Source of the DNA: CAYVAP01 sp964343195
Lineage (GTDB): Bacteria > Bacteroidota > Bacteroidia > J057
DNA: 14,663 nt
Assembly (NCBI GenBank): GCA_964343195.1
Contig: CAYFIR010000151.1
Location: 1-14,663 of the forward strand
Direction: 5' to 3'
In this document: piece after piece, positions 7,910-14,442 of the stretch
Position numbering within the stretch: the first letter of the stretch is position 1
How the letters are laid out: every line of letters begins with the position of its first letter
Notes under the pieces: generated by a model
Database searches by the model: none
Told to the model about the DNA's origin: nothing
What the model saw: only the letters and a program-made list of their open reading frames with translations
Translations under genes and position numbers: made by a program

Positions 7910-9034
7910 ATGACCCATTTTCGATTCCTGTTGCTGCTGACTGCTGTCCTAACTCTGTTGATGGCCTGTCAGCCCGGTACCACTGATAAAACTGAAGCGG
8001 CGAGTGCCGATTCGTCCATGACCGACAAAGGCCCATATGGATTTGGCTCGGCGACCGTTCACCTGGATTACGGCAAGCTGCCTACTCGCATTGCCTTTGG
8101 CTCCTGCGCCGACCAGAATCGCCCTCAGCCAATTCTGCGCCACGTGGTGGATCGCCAGCCAGACCTGTTTATCTATCTGGGCGACAACATTTACGGAGAT
8201 ACCGAAGACCTGAAAGTGCTCCAGGAAAAATACCAACTGCTGGCCGACAAGCCTGAGTTTCAGGCACTGCGCGCCGCGATGCCGACTTTTGCCACCTGGG
8301 ACGATCACGACTATGGAGCCAACGATGCCGGGCGTCATTATCCCAAGAAGGAGGAATCCAAAGCCATGTTCATGGATTTTTGGGGGGTGCCGGATACCTC
8401 CAGCCGTTTTGACCACCCAGGTATTTACCACAGCCACCTGATTGAGCAGGATGGCAAACGCCTTCAGGTTATTTTGCTGGATACGCGGACCTTTAGGGAT
8501 CACCTGCTTCCCAACGACGAGCAAAACGGCCACAAAAACGATTACCGCCCCAACCTCGACCCTGACTCTACGGTATTGGGTGCTACTCAGTGGGATTGGT
8601 TAAAGGCACAATTTCAGCAGCCCGCTGACCTGCGCATCATTGCCAGCAGCATCCAGTTTGGGCACAGCTACAACGGCTGGGAAAGCTGGACCAACGTTCC
8701 CCACGAGCGGCAGCGCATGTTGGACCTGATCGCTGAAACCCAGGCCAACGGCGTGGTTTTCATCTCGGGTGATGTGCACTGGGGCGAAACCTCCCTACAG
8801 CCTCAGGACAGCGGCTATCCCATTTATGACGTGACTGCCAGCGGCATCAACCAGGAGTGGGATGTCATCGAGCCCAATGAGCGTCGAGTAGGAGAAGCCG
8901 TCGCCGAGTACAATTTTGGCCTGATCGAAATCGACTGGCAAGCCCCAGAGCCTACCGTCAAACTGATGAACATTGACCTCAACAACGTCGTGCGCAATGA
9001 GGTGGAGGTGCCAGTGGCGGAGCTGAGATTCTAG
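7910..9034 (+). CDS. PhoD-like metallophosphatase lipoprotein (alkaline phosphatase D family)
   Basis: A 374-aa predicted lipoprotein; the signal ends in lipobox LMAC with Cys20, followed by a polar linker. The catalytic domain shows metal-binding motifs in family order: FGSCADQN (Cys66), YLGDNIYGD (from about residue 89, Asp91-Asn92 region), TWDDHDYGANDAG (about 129-141) and SGDVHWGE (about 287-294, His290). PhoD-type enzymes are phosphomonoesterases/phosphodiesterases using Fe3+ and Ca2+ at the active site. This lipid-anchored version probably releases phosphate from extracellular or periplasmic esters. It is shorter than Bacillus PhoD and lacks a twin-arginine signal and the N-terminal PhoD_N domain; such compact lipoprotein versions are common in Bacteroidota. 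It appears monocistronic, with a strong terminator directly after it. No Pho-box-like element was recognised upstream. The exact substrate is uncertain. Confidence 0.88.
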   Translation: MTHFRFLLLLTAVLTLLMACQPGTTDKTEAASADSSMTDKGPYGFGSATVHLDYGKLPTRIAFGSCADQNRPQPILRHVVDRQPDLFIYLGDNIYGDTEDLKVLQEKYQLLADKPEFQALRAAMPTFATWDDHDYGANDAGRHYPKKEESKAMFMDFWGVPDTSSRFDHPGIYHSHLIEQDGKRLQVILLDTRTFRDHLLPNDEQNGHKNDYRPNLDPDSTVLGATQWDWLKAQFQQPADLRIIASSIQFGHSYNGWESWTNVPHERQRMLDLIAETQANGVVFISGDVHWGETSLQPQDSGYPIYDVTASGINQEWDVIEPNERRVGEAVAEYNFGLIEIDWQAPEPTVKLMNIDLNNVVRNEVEVPVAELRF

Positions 9035-9055
9035 GGTATTGACAACAGATAACAG

Positions 9056-9098
9056 GAAGGTGGTGGAGGGTATTTACCTTCCACCACCTTCGTTTTGT
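9056..9098 (+). terminator. Strong intrinsic terminator after the PhoD-like gene
   Basis: GAAGGTGGTGGA (9056-9067) and TCCACCACCTTC (9080-9091) form a perfect 12-bp stem, extended by three inner pairs around a TATTTA loop. GTTTTGTT follows. It begins 22 bases past the stop codon. Confidence 0.85.
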
Positions 9099-9189
9099 TG
9101 GAGCTAAACTGTCTGTCTCAGCCGAGACAAGCCGCAGTTGAAGGCAAGGCGAAATCGTATTTCCACCTGATGACTTTGCTCATCAAAAG

Positions 9190-9213
9190 CATTAGGAAAA
9201 CCTAATGGTTAGG
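9190..9213 (+). promoter_or_regulatory. Alternating TTAGG/CCTAA half-sites at the head of the copper-receptor gene pair
   Basis: CATTAGG (9190-9196) and CCTAATG (9201-9207) form a perfect 7-bp dyad with an AAAA loop. The same CCTAA (9201-9205) can instead pair with TTAGG at 9209-9213 across a TGG loop. The two hairpins share one arm, so they exclude each other. As DNA this is three alternating half-sites, suitable for a dimeric repressor. The ATG at 9205 falls inside the dyad, which argues for translation starting at 9241. A further hairpin, TGTCTC/GAGACA, lies at 9114-9129. Confidence 0.4.
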
Positions 9214-9240
9214 TTGGGAATGGAATGCGTACTTGCGGCC

Positions 9241-9624
9241 ATGAAGCAGATAGGGTCCATACTATTACTTGCTACATTGCTGATAGGAACCTTCCAGGAT
9301 GCTGTGGTATATGGACTGTTTTATCTCAACCGTCCCTATATCGCCGCAGAGCTATGTGTTCGTCCACAGGATCCGATTGCCATGTGCGGAGGAAGTTGTG
9401 TGTTGGAGAATACCCTGGCGGATACCCATGAAGATGAGGCCCCTATGGTTCTTCCTGATGCTCAGGGGGGTCCCCTGTTTCTGCGATCTGCTACCAAATT
9501 GCTTTCCAATCCCATTTTGCAAGGGGAACGGATCGTAGGGTGGATGTTTGATGAAGAGGGTAGGGCAGATCCCTATTATAAAAAGGTGTTCAGGCCGCCG
9601 CCTGCTGAGTATTTCACCTGTTGA
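9241..9624 (+). CDS. Small exported or membrane-anchored protein with CxxxC motif, upstream of a copper-type TonB-dependent receptor
   Basis: A 127-aa protein from the ATG at 9241; in-frame ATGs at 9205 and 9220 would lengthen it to 139 or 134 aa. I chose 9241 because it puts the hydrophobic segment GSILLLATLLIGTF at the N-terminus. The core reads FYLNRPYIAAELCV...DPIAMCGGSCVLE, with Cys39, Cys49 and Cys53. From memory, this resembles small Bacteroidota proteins with a pattern like 'N-x-x-Y-I-x-x-x-L-C...C-x-G-x-C-x-L', annotated as hypothetical and often found beside TonB-dependent receptors. The CxxxC pair plus Cys39 could bind Cu(I) or form a disulfide in the periplasm. The last residue is also Cys. 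The receptor gene starts 95 bases downstream, so co-transcription is likely. A role in passing copper onward from the receptor is my inference, not established. Confidence 0.7.
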   Translation: MKQIGSILLLATLLIGTFQDAVVYGLFYLNRPYIAAELCVRPQDPIAMCGGSCVLENTLADTHEDEAPMVLPDAQGGPLFLRSATKLLSNPILQGERIVGWMFDEEGRADPYYKKVFRPPPAEYFTC

Positions 9625-9719
9625 AATCCGGATTGCAACTGCTGCATTTTCTCCCTGAGAAGGTGGGGCTGGAATCCGGGGGTATGCTCATTCCATTAAC
9701 ACCTTCCAATTGTTTAAAA

Positions 9720-11801
9720 ATGAAGACTTGCATAATATCCTGGTTTCGAACCGGATTCCTGTTTTTGATTTTCTCCCCGATTTTTTTTCTCACTCTCAAA
9801 GCCCAGCAGCCACAGCCCCCTGTGGATTCTTCTCTAAAAAATATTGCTCCACTGGCTCCGGTTACCATCATTGCCGTACGAAGCAGCGGTGCCACCGAGG
9901 AACGAATAAATATCAGTCAGCAGGACCGACTAGCCCATGATGGGGCTGCCCTGCTTGCCAATACTCCTTCCATTGGCCTGATCCGCAAGGGAGGAAACTA
10001 TGGCTTTGACCCGGTTTTGCGTGGGTTCAAATACGATCAGTTGAACGTCGTGATAGATGGTGTCCAAAGTGCCCTTGCCGCCTGTCCCAATCGCATGGAC
10101 CCGGCTACCAGTCAGATAGCCCCCAATATGATGGAGCAGGTCGAGGTGTACAAAGGTCCTCATACCCTGCGATTTGGCAGTGCATTGGGGGGGACTATCA
10201 ATTTTGCCTCCGTTCAACCTGCTTTTTCTCCGCAACGAACCCCATACGGTCGCCTGTCGGGTAGCTATGAATCCAATGGCAATGTCTTCCGTAGCGAATC
10301 CCAGGTGGGAGTTCGGGGAGCCGCATATGATCTGGCTCTGTTTGGTGCGTGGTCCCAGGGGCAAGACTATGTCGCCGGTAATGGCGAAACCGTTCAGTCA
10401 GAATTTTTGCGAGGAAGTTTTGGCACCCAACTGGGAGTGAAACTGGGGGCCAGTCAGCAATTGGCCCTGAGTGTTAACCGCAACATGGCCAGAGACGTTG
10501 ACTTTCCGACCTTGCCCATGGACCTGCGAAGTGATGATACCTGGCTGGCAAAGCTGAAGCATCAGGCCACCTTCCAACAGGGCGCTCTGAAAAGCTGGCA
10601 ATCAAGCGCCTATCTCACCCGTGTGGATCACCTGATGGATAACCTCCTGAAGCCGCTGGATCCACGCATGATGAATGCTGCCACCCATGCCCTGACCCAA
10701 AGCTATGGAGGGCGTACCGAACTGCTCTGGAAGTGGGAGCAAAACAGGCTTTACCTGGGAGGCGATGCGCGAATAGAAGAAGCCGAAGGTCGGAGAACCC
10801 GCGAATTTCTCATGGGACCGATGGCAGGAAATTCGGTGGAAGACAATGCCTGGCAGCATGGTCGCATCGCCAGGGGAGGGTTGTTCAGCGAATACCAGTG
10901 GCAGGATCTGCACTGGTATGGAGTGGCCTCCGCCCGACTGGAGTATAATCATGCGACGGCTCTGAACCTGACTTCCGAATTCCTTCAGGTGCATGAGGAG
11001 GCAACCGCTTCTCAGCTCAATCCCAGCCTGAGCTTGGGAGGAGGATACCGCTGGACCAATGGCATGGGCGTAGGGCTTTGGTTGGCCAGGGCACAACGGA
11101 GTGCCGGCCTGACCGAGCGATACATCAACTTCTTCCCGGTCGGCCTGGACCCCTACGAACTGGTGGGGAACCCCGATTTGGCTCCGGAAGTCAACTATCA
11201 GGCAGACCTGAACTGGCGCTTTGCCCAGGGAGAAAACCTGTTGGAGGTAACGGCCTTTGGGTCCTATCTGACTGACTATATTACTTCCGAGATTGACACG
11301 ACCCTATCCCCGCGGCTGCCCAATAGCCCTGGAGTGAGGCAGTACGTGAACCTGGATGCTGCGATGCTACTGGGCTTTGAGCTTCAGTGGCAGCAAACCC
11401 TCTGGGCAGGATTGTACCATCAATTGAGTCTGGCCTATACCTATGGGCAAGACCTGGTTCATATGACTCCGCTTCCTGAAATTGCCCCTCTCGATTTGAG
11501 ATATAGCCTGCTGGGAAGTTATGGTCAGGGTCGCTGGAAGCCCGAGCTCACCCTGCGTCATGTGCTGGCTCAGAACCGGATCTCTCAGCAGTTTGGAGAA
11601 ATGGAAACACCAGGTTTTACCCTGCTGGATATCCAGATGCACTATCAGCCAACTCCGTGGTTGATGGTCATGGGCGGTGTTCAAAATGCACTGGATGTAG
11701 CCTACTATGAACACCTGAGTCGATCTGTTCGGAGTGCCGAATCTCCTCCCCTGTACGCCCCCGGTCGCAACCTCTTTTTGTCCGTAACAGTGAACTGGTA
11801 A
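9720..11801 (+). CDS. TonB-dependent receptor, OprC/NosA-like probable copper transporter
   Basis: A 693-aa outer-membrane receptor. An in-frame TTG at 9621 would add 33 residues, but the ATG at 9720 starts a normal signal peptide (core FLFLIFSPIFFLTL, cleavage near LKA-QQP). There is no N-terminal CarboxypepD-like extension. The plug domain (about 45-165) contains GLIRKGG, DPVLRGF, LNVVIDGVQ and CPNRMDPATSQIAP, then VEVYKGPHTLRFGSALGGTINF. The C-terminal barrel ends with aromatic residues (LFLSVTVNW), as expected for BAM recognition. The segment with Cys122 and Met126 (CxxxM) matches the plug of the copper receptor OprC; about 180 residues later VDHLMDN supplies His304 and Met306 (HxM). OprC is known to bind copper with a CxxxM-HxM site, so this protein probably imports copper across the outer membrane with TonB energy. 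It follows the small Cys-motif gene. Confidence 0.85.
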   Translation: MKTCIISWFRTGFLFLIFSPIFFLTLKAQQPQPPVDSSLKNIAPLAPVTIIAVRSSGATEERINISQQDRLAHDGAALLANTPSIGLIRKGGNYGFDPVLRGFKYDQLNVVIDGVQSALAACPNRMDPATSQIAPNMMEQVEVYKGPHTLRFGSALGGTINFASVQPAFSPQRTPYGRLSGSYESNGNVFRSESQVGVRGAAYDLALFGAWSQGQDYVAGNGETVQSEFLRGSFGTQLGVKLGASQQLALSVNRNMARDVDFPTLPMDLRSDDTWLAKLKHQATFQQGALKSWQSSAYLTRVDHLMDNLLKPLDPRMMNAATHALTQSYGGRTELLWKWEQNRLYLGGDARIEEAEGRRTREFLMGPMAGNSVEDNAWQHGRIARGGLFSEYQWQDLHWYGVASARLEYNHATALNLTSEFLQVHEEATASQLNPSLSLGGGYRWTNGMGVGLWLARAQRSAGLTERYINFFPVGLDPYELVGNPDLAPEVNYQADLNWRFAQGENLLEVTAFGSYLTDYITSEIDTTLSPRLPNSPGVRQYVNLDAAMLLGFELQWQQTLWAGLYHQLSLAYTYGQDLVHMTPLPEIAPLDLRYSLLGSYGQGRWKPELTLRHVLAQNRISQQFGEMETPGFTLLDIQMHYQPTPWLMVMGGVQNALDVAYYEHLSRSVRSAESPPLYAPGRNLFLSVTVNW

Positions 11802-11820
11802 AAAAACACCTAATGATTTG

Positions 11821-11869
11821 GAGTAGGACATATGGGGGAAGCAATGAAGCCCTAAATGGTGTCCTGCTC
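11821..11869 (+). other. Hairpin between the copper-type receptor and CoA-disulfide reductase genes
   Basis: GAGTAGGACA (11821-11830) pairs with TGTCCTGCTC (11860-11869) with one wobble, and an inner GGG/CCC pair continues the helix. It begins 19 bases past the receptor stop codon. An A-rich stretch rather than a T-run follows, so it may be a processing or attenuation structure rather than a classical terminator. Confidence 0.4.
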
Positions 11870-11904
11870 AACATAAACAACCACTTTTCTAATTGGAAGA
11901 TCAA

Positions 11905-13566
11905 ATGAAGCGAAATAGAATCATCATCATTGGAGGCTTGTCAGCAGGCCCCTCCGCTGCCGCTAAAGCAAAGCGAACTGATGAAAATGCTGAGATCATC
12001 ATGTTTGAAAAGACCGAGCACATCAGCTATGCTACCTGTGGCATTCCCTATGCCATGTCCGGTAAGATCAAGTCTCGGGACAAACTGATGGTCGTACAGC
12101 CGGAGACCCTGGAAAAACGTTTTGGCGTGGAGCTGCACCTCAATGAGCCGGTGATAGAGGTTGATCCCACCGCCCAACTGGTTTATACAGACAAAGGGTC
12201 CTACCATTATGACAAGCTCATTGTAGCTACTGGCGGTCGGGCATTCCTCCCTCCGATCGAGCACATAGGCGACTGCGAGAACTGGGCCTTCGCCAAAACC
12301 ATCGAGGATTACGATAAGATCATGAAAAAGGGCGTGGTGGAAAAAGCCGAGCACATCACCATCGTCGGAGCAGGGCTGATCGGTCTTGAAACCGCCGAAA
12401 ACCTGATTCATGCCGGAAAAAAGGTAACCGTCGTTGAGCTGAGCGATCAGGTTCTCGGGATATGGGATGAAAAATTTGGCCAGATGGCCGCCACTGAGCT
12501 GGTAAAAAATGGGGTGGACCTGAAACTCGGAACTTCTGTGAAGGAGGTGATCCCCAAGGCCCAGGAAATTGTGTTGAGCAATGGAGAGCGATTCTTTACA
12601 GACTTCATGCTGGTTGGGATCAGCGTCAAGCCCAATACCGAAATGTTCATTGAAAAGGGAGCCGAGCACCTGCGAAACGGTGCCCTGATCGTCAACGAGC
12701 GCATGGAAACCTCCCTGCCCAATATTTACGCAGCGGGAGACTGTGCGTCAGTGCCTCATTTCCTGACTGGAGAGTCCAGCTGGTTCCCGATGGGAACCCA
12801 CTCCAACAAAGCTGGCCGTGTTGCTGGTGCCAACGCTGCCGGGGGGGATGAAACCTTTACGGGTGGCTACGGGACGGCCATCATGAAGCTGTTTGACTAC
12901 ACCATTGCCCGGACAGGGATGGGGCCTAAGGAACTGGAACGAAAGCATATCCCCTATCATGCCACCATGCTGGTTTCCGGAGCTACTCCCAGCTTCTACC
13001 CCGACCAGAAGGACATCTTCATGGAGATCTACCATGACCCCGAAACCGGGCAGTTATTGGGCGCTGAGATGATAGGTGAAAATGGCATTGACAAACGGGT
13101 GGACGTGCTTTCCACAGCTATTTATGCCAAGCTGACCATCCACGACCTCCCCAGGCTGGACCTTGCTTATGCACCGCCATTCTCCCCCGCAAAAGACCCA
13201 GTGATCGTCGCGGGCTACGTGGCAGAGAACTCCCTGAAAGGGAATTACAAGCTGCTGGATGTAAGAGGCGCCCAACAGCTCATGGAAGAAACCGAGGACC
13301 TCACCATTCTCGACGTGAGGAGCATCAGCGAATTTTACCACCTCGGCTCGATAGAAGGCGCCATCAACATTCCTCTGGATGTCCTCCGTGAACGTATGGA
13401 CGAACTGGACAAGGAAAAACCGCTCTTCATTTACTGCGCCAGGGGGGCTAGAGGTTACGTGGCTTCCACGATCCTGTCCCAGTATGGATTCAAGCAGCTA
13501 TATAACCTCGCGGGTGGGTATACCGCCTGGAAGTACATGGTGATGCCTGAAAAAGTGACCGCATGA
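11905..13566 (+). CDS. CoA-disulfide reductase with C-terminal rhodanese domain (CoADR-RHD)
   Basis: A 553-aa FAD- and NAD(P)H-dependent enzyme. An in-frame TTG at 11893 exists, but the ATG at 11905 begins right before the first Rossmann strand. Motifs in order: FAD-binding IIIIGGLSAGPSAAAKAKR (6-24); active-site YATCGIPYAMSG with Cys45; second nucleotide-binding ITIVGAGLIGLETAENL (about 152-168); FAD-contacting YAAGDCAS (about 275); dimerisation domain with DLAYAPPFSPAKDPV; rhodanese domain from about 450, with ILDVRS and the active loop CARGAR (Cys511). Cys45 is the single catalytic Cys that cycles as a CoA mixed disulfide in this group. Known CoADR-RHD fusions reduce CoA disulfide or CoA persulfide, with rhodanese moving the sulfane sulfur. 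It probably supports thiol homeostasis or polysulfide reduction in the cytoplasm. It has its own terminator. Whether it is co-transcribed with the copper-type receptor 103 bases upstream is unclear. Confidence 0.93.
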   Translation: MKRNRIIIIGGLSAGPSAAAKAKRTDENAEIIMFEKTEHISYATCGIPYAMSGKIKSRDKLMVVQPETLEKRFGVELHLNEPVIEVDPTAQLVYTDKGSYHYDKLIVATGGRAFLPPIEHIGDCENWAFAKTIEDYDKIMKKGVVEKAEHITIVGAGLIGLETAENLIHAGKKVTVVELSDQVLGIWDEKFGQMAATELVKNGVDLKLGTSVKEVIPKAQEIVLSNGERFFTDFMLVGISVKPNTEMFIEKGAEHLRNGALIVNERMETSLPNIYAAGDCASVPHFLTGESSWFPMGTHSNKAGRVAGANAAGGDETFTGGYGTAIMKLFDYTIARTGMGPKELERKHIPYHATMLVSGATPSFYPDQKDIFMEIYHDPETGQLLGAEMIGENGIDKRVDVLSTAIYAKLTIHDLPRLDLAYAPPFSPAKDPVIVAGYVAENSLKGNYKLLDVRGAQQLMEETEDLTILDVRSISEFYHLGSIEGAINIPLDVLRERMDELDKEKPLFIYCARGARGYVASTILSQYGFKQLYNLAGGYTAWKYMVMPEKVTA

Positions 13567-13593
13567 AATGCGGTAAGATGAGCCGTTGATTTT

Positions 13594-13632
13594 CAGGTAG
13601 GAGCGGATTTCTATTCGTTCCTGCCTGTTTTT
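13594..13632 (+). terminator. Intrinsic terminator after the CoADR-RHD gene
   Basis: CAGGTAGGAGCG (13594-13605) pairs with CGTTCCTGCCTG (13616-13627) with two wobble pairs, and TTTTTATA follows. It lies 27 bases past the stop codon. Confidence 0.8.
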
Positions 13633-13737
13633 ATATTGGCCGCCTTGAAAGGTTTTGTGAAAGGTGTGAGATGGGTGGAGGGAAGGAGTAAAACCGGGAA
13701 TAGGGATAGGAATAAGGCAAATTTTTGCGAAAACTAA

Positions 13738-14055
13738 ATGGCACAGGAATACATCATCCGTAGGATTGAGACGGACGAGCAAGGCTACCGAAAAGAGTTT
13801 ACTATCCCAGTCGAAAAATTCTGGGAAATCATGAGCCCAAACAGTTGGGGATATACCCGCAATCCTGACATGATGGAGATCGTAATTCCTGAATTTCAGG
13901 GAAAAGTGGGATACTCATGGGAAATGGGCTTTATCCATGTCTTTTTTGAATCCGGAAAATTTCCTGACGAGGTGGCAAACAAAATGATGGAGGAGATTTA
14001 TCAAAACATCCTGGCATCAACCAATCAGGATGGAGAGCTAATTGAAACAGTCTAA
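13738..14055 (+). CDS. Small hypothetical protein (105 aa)
   Basis: I do not recognise this protein. It begins MAQEYIIRRIETDEQGYRKEF and contains a central beta-like stretch (MMEIVIPEFQGKVGYSW, MGFIHVFFESG) and a C-terminal helix (ANKMMEEIYQNILAS). There is no signal peptide or membrane segment, so it is probably cytoplasmic. The composition is normal for a folded acidic protein and the frame is clean from start to stop, which supports a real gene. It sits between the terminator of the CoADR-RHD gene and the palindrome-rich RHS-derived stretch. Accessory small proteins beside RHS loci can be immunity proteins, but nothing in the sequence shows that here. Confidence 0.65.
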   Translation: MAQEYIIRRIETDEQGYRKEFTIPVEKFWEIMSPNSWGYTRNPDMMEIVIPEFQGKVGYSWEMGFIHVFFESGKFPDEVANKMMEEIYQNILASTNQDGELIETV

Positions 14056-14103
14056 GTGCCAGGGCTTTGAAGCTCAGGTTATGGCGCTTTCTTTGTTATT
14101 CCA

Positions 14104-14182
14104 GGGCCATCGCGAGGCCCGGCCCTACAGGGTCGAATTCGTTGCTGTTTTGCTGCTACAAGGGTCGAACCGCTACGCGGTT
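14104..14182. repeat. Cluster of short GC-rich palindromes
   Basis: GGGCC (14104-14108) pairs with GGCCC (14116-14120). CCCT/AGGG follows around 14123-14132. AACCGC (14168-14173) pairs with GCGGTT (14177-14182) around a TAC loop. These resemble REP-like units. The stretch 14056-14191 holds no gene I can support. Confidence 0.4.
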
Positions 14183-14191
14183 GTCCACTCC

Positions 14192-14266
14192 ATGAAACAT
14201 CTGACCTCCCTGTTGCTGCTGGGCCTGGTCGCAACCTCTGTGGGCTTTTCATCCTGCTCAGGTTAG
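14192..14266 (+). pseudogene. Broken lipoprotein leader ending in two stop codons
   Basis: An ATG at 14192 opens a textbook lipoprotein signal peptide: MKHLTSLLLLGLVATSVGFS, then a Ser-Cys lipobox. Translation stops at TAG TAG (14264-14269) two residues after the Cys. The same frame is then open to a TAA at 14495-14497, but its translation looks unlike a normal protein (rich in Ser, Pro and Arg, with palindromes inside). The likeliest reading is the 5' remnant of a lipoprotein gene whose body was lost. A very short real product is possible but unlikely. Confidence 0.5.
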
Positions 14267-14321
14267 TAGGCTATAAAGTCCGAGCTGGTCCTAGACGGCA
14301 GCGAGAGCCCCCACGAGTTAA

Positions 14322-14341
14322 GGGCGAAAAATTTTTCGCCC
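14322..14341. repeat. Perfect 20-bp palindrome, REP-like
   Basis: GGGCGAAAAA followed by its exact reverse complement TTTTTCGCCC. It can form a stable hairpin or cruciform. I recall similar GCGAAAAATTTTTCGC words as repeated intergenic elements in Bacteroidota genomes, which is memory and not a search result. Confidence 0.55.
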
Positions 14342-14351
14342 CAACCCGAGG

Positions 14352-14398
14352 CCGCAAGCGCGGAGCCTGCCCTGAGCGATAGTCGAAGGGAAGGCAGT
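14352..14398. repeat. REP-like imperfect palindromes (CCGC/GCGG and CCCTGAGC...TCGAAGGG)
   Basis: CCGC (14352-14355) and GCGG (14360-14363) form a small hairpin. Directly after, a segment starting CCTGCCCTGAGC and ending TCGAAGGG (about 14367-14390) forms an imperfect dyad. Words of this type are familiar to me as dispersed repeats in several bacterial genomes. They lie inside the RHS-relic neighbourhood. Confidence 0.4.
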
Positions 14399-14442
14399 AA
14401 TCACCATGCGAAGACTTGGGGAAGGGGCCCTAAGTCTGAGCT

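Noticed and set aside
7949..8533. Long minus-strand reading frame of 194 codons
   Set aside because: It lies wholly inside the PhoD-like gene, whose motifs are unmistakable; the opposite frame has no recognisable domain.
9205..9240. Longer start of the small CxxxC protein at the first ATG
   Set aside because: That ATG lies inside a perfect dyad, and the later ATG at 9241 gives a conventional hydrophobic N-terminus. The choice is not certain.
9621..9719. N-terminal extension of the TonB-dependent receptor from a TTG codon
   Set aside because: It would overlap the previous stop codon and place 33 polar residues before a normal signal peptide starting at 9720.
11941..12669. Long minus-strand reading frame of 242 codons
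   Set aside because: It is antisense to the CoADR-RHD gene and shows only shadow composition.
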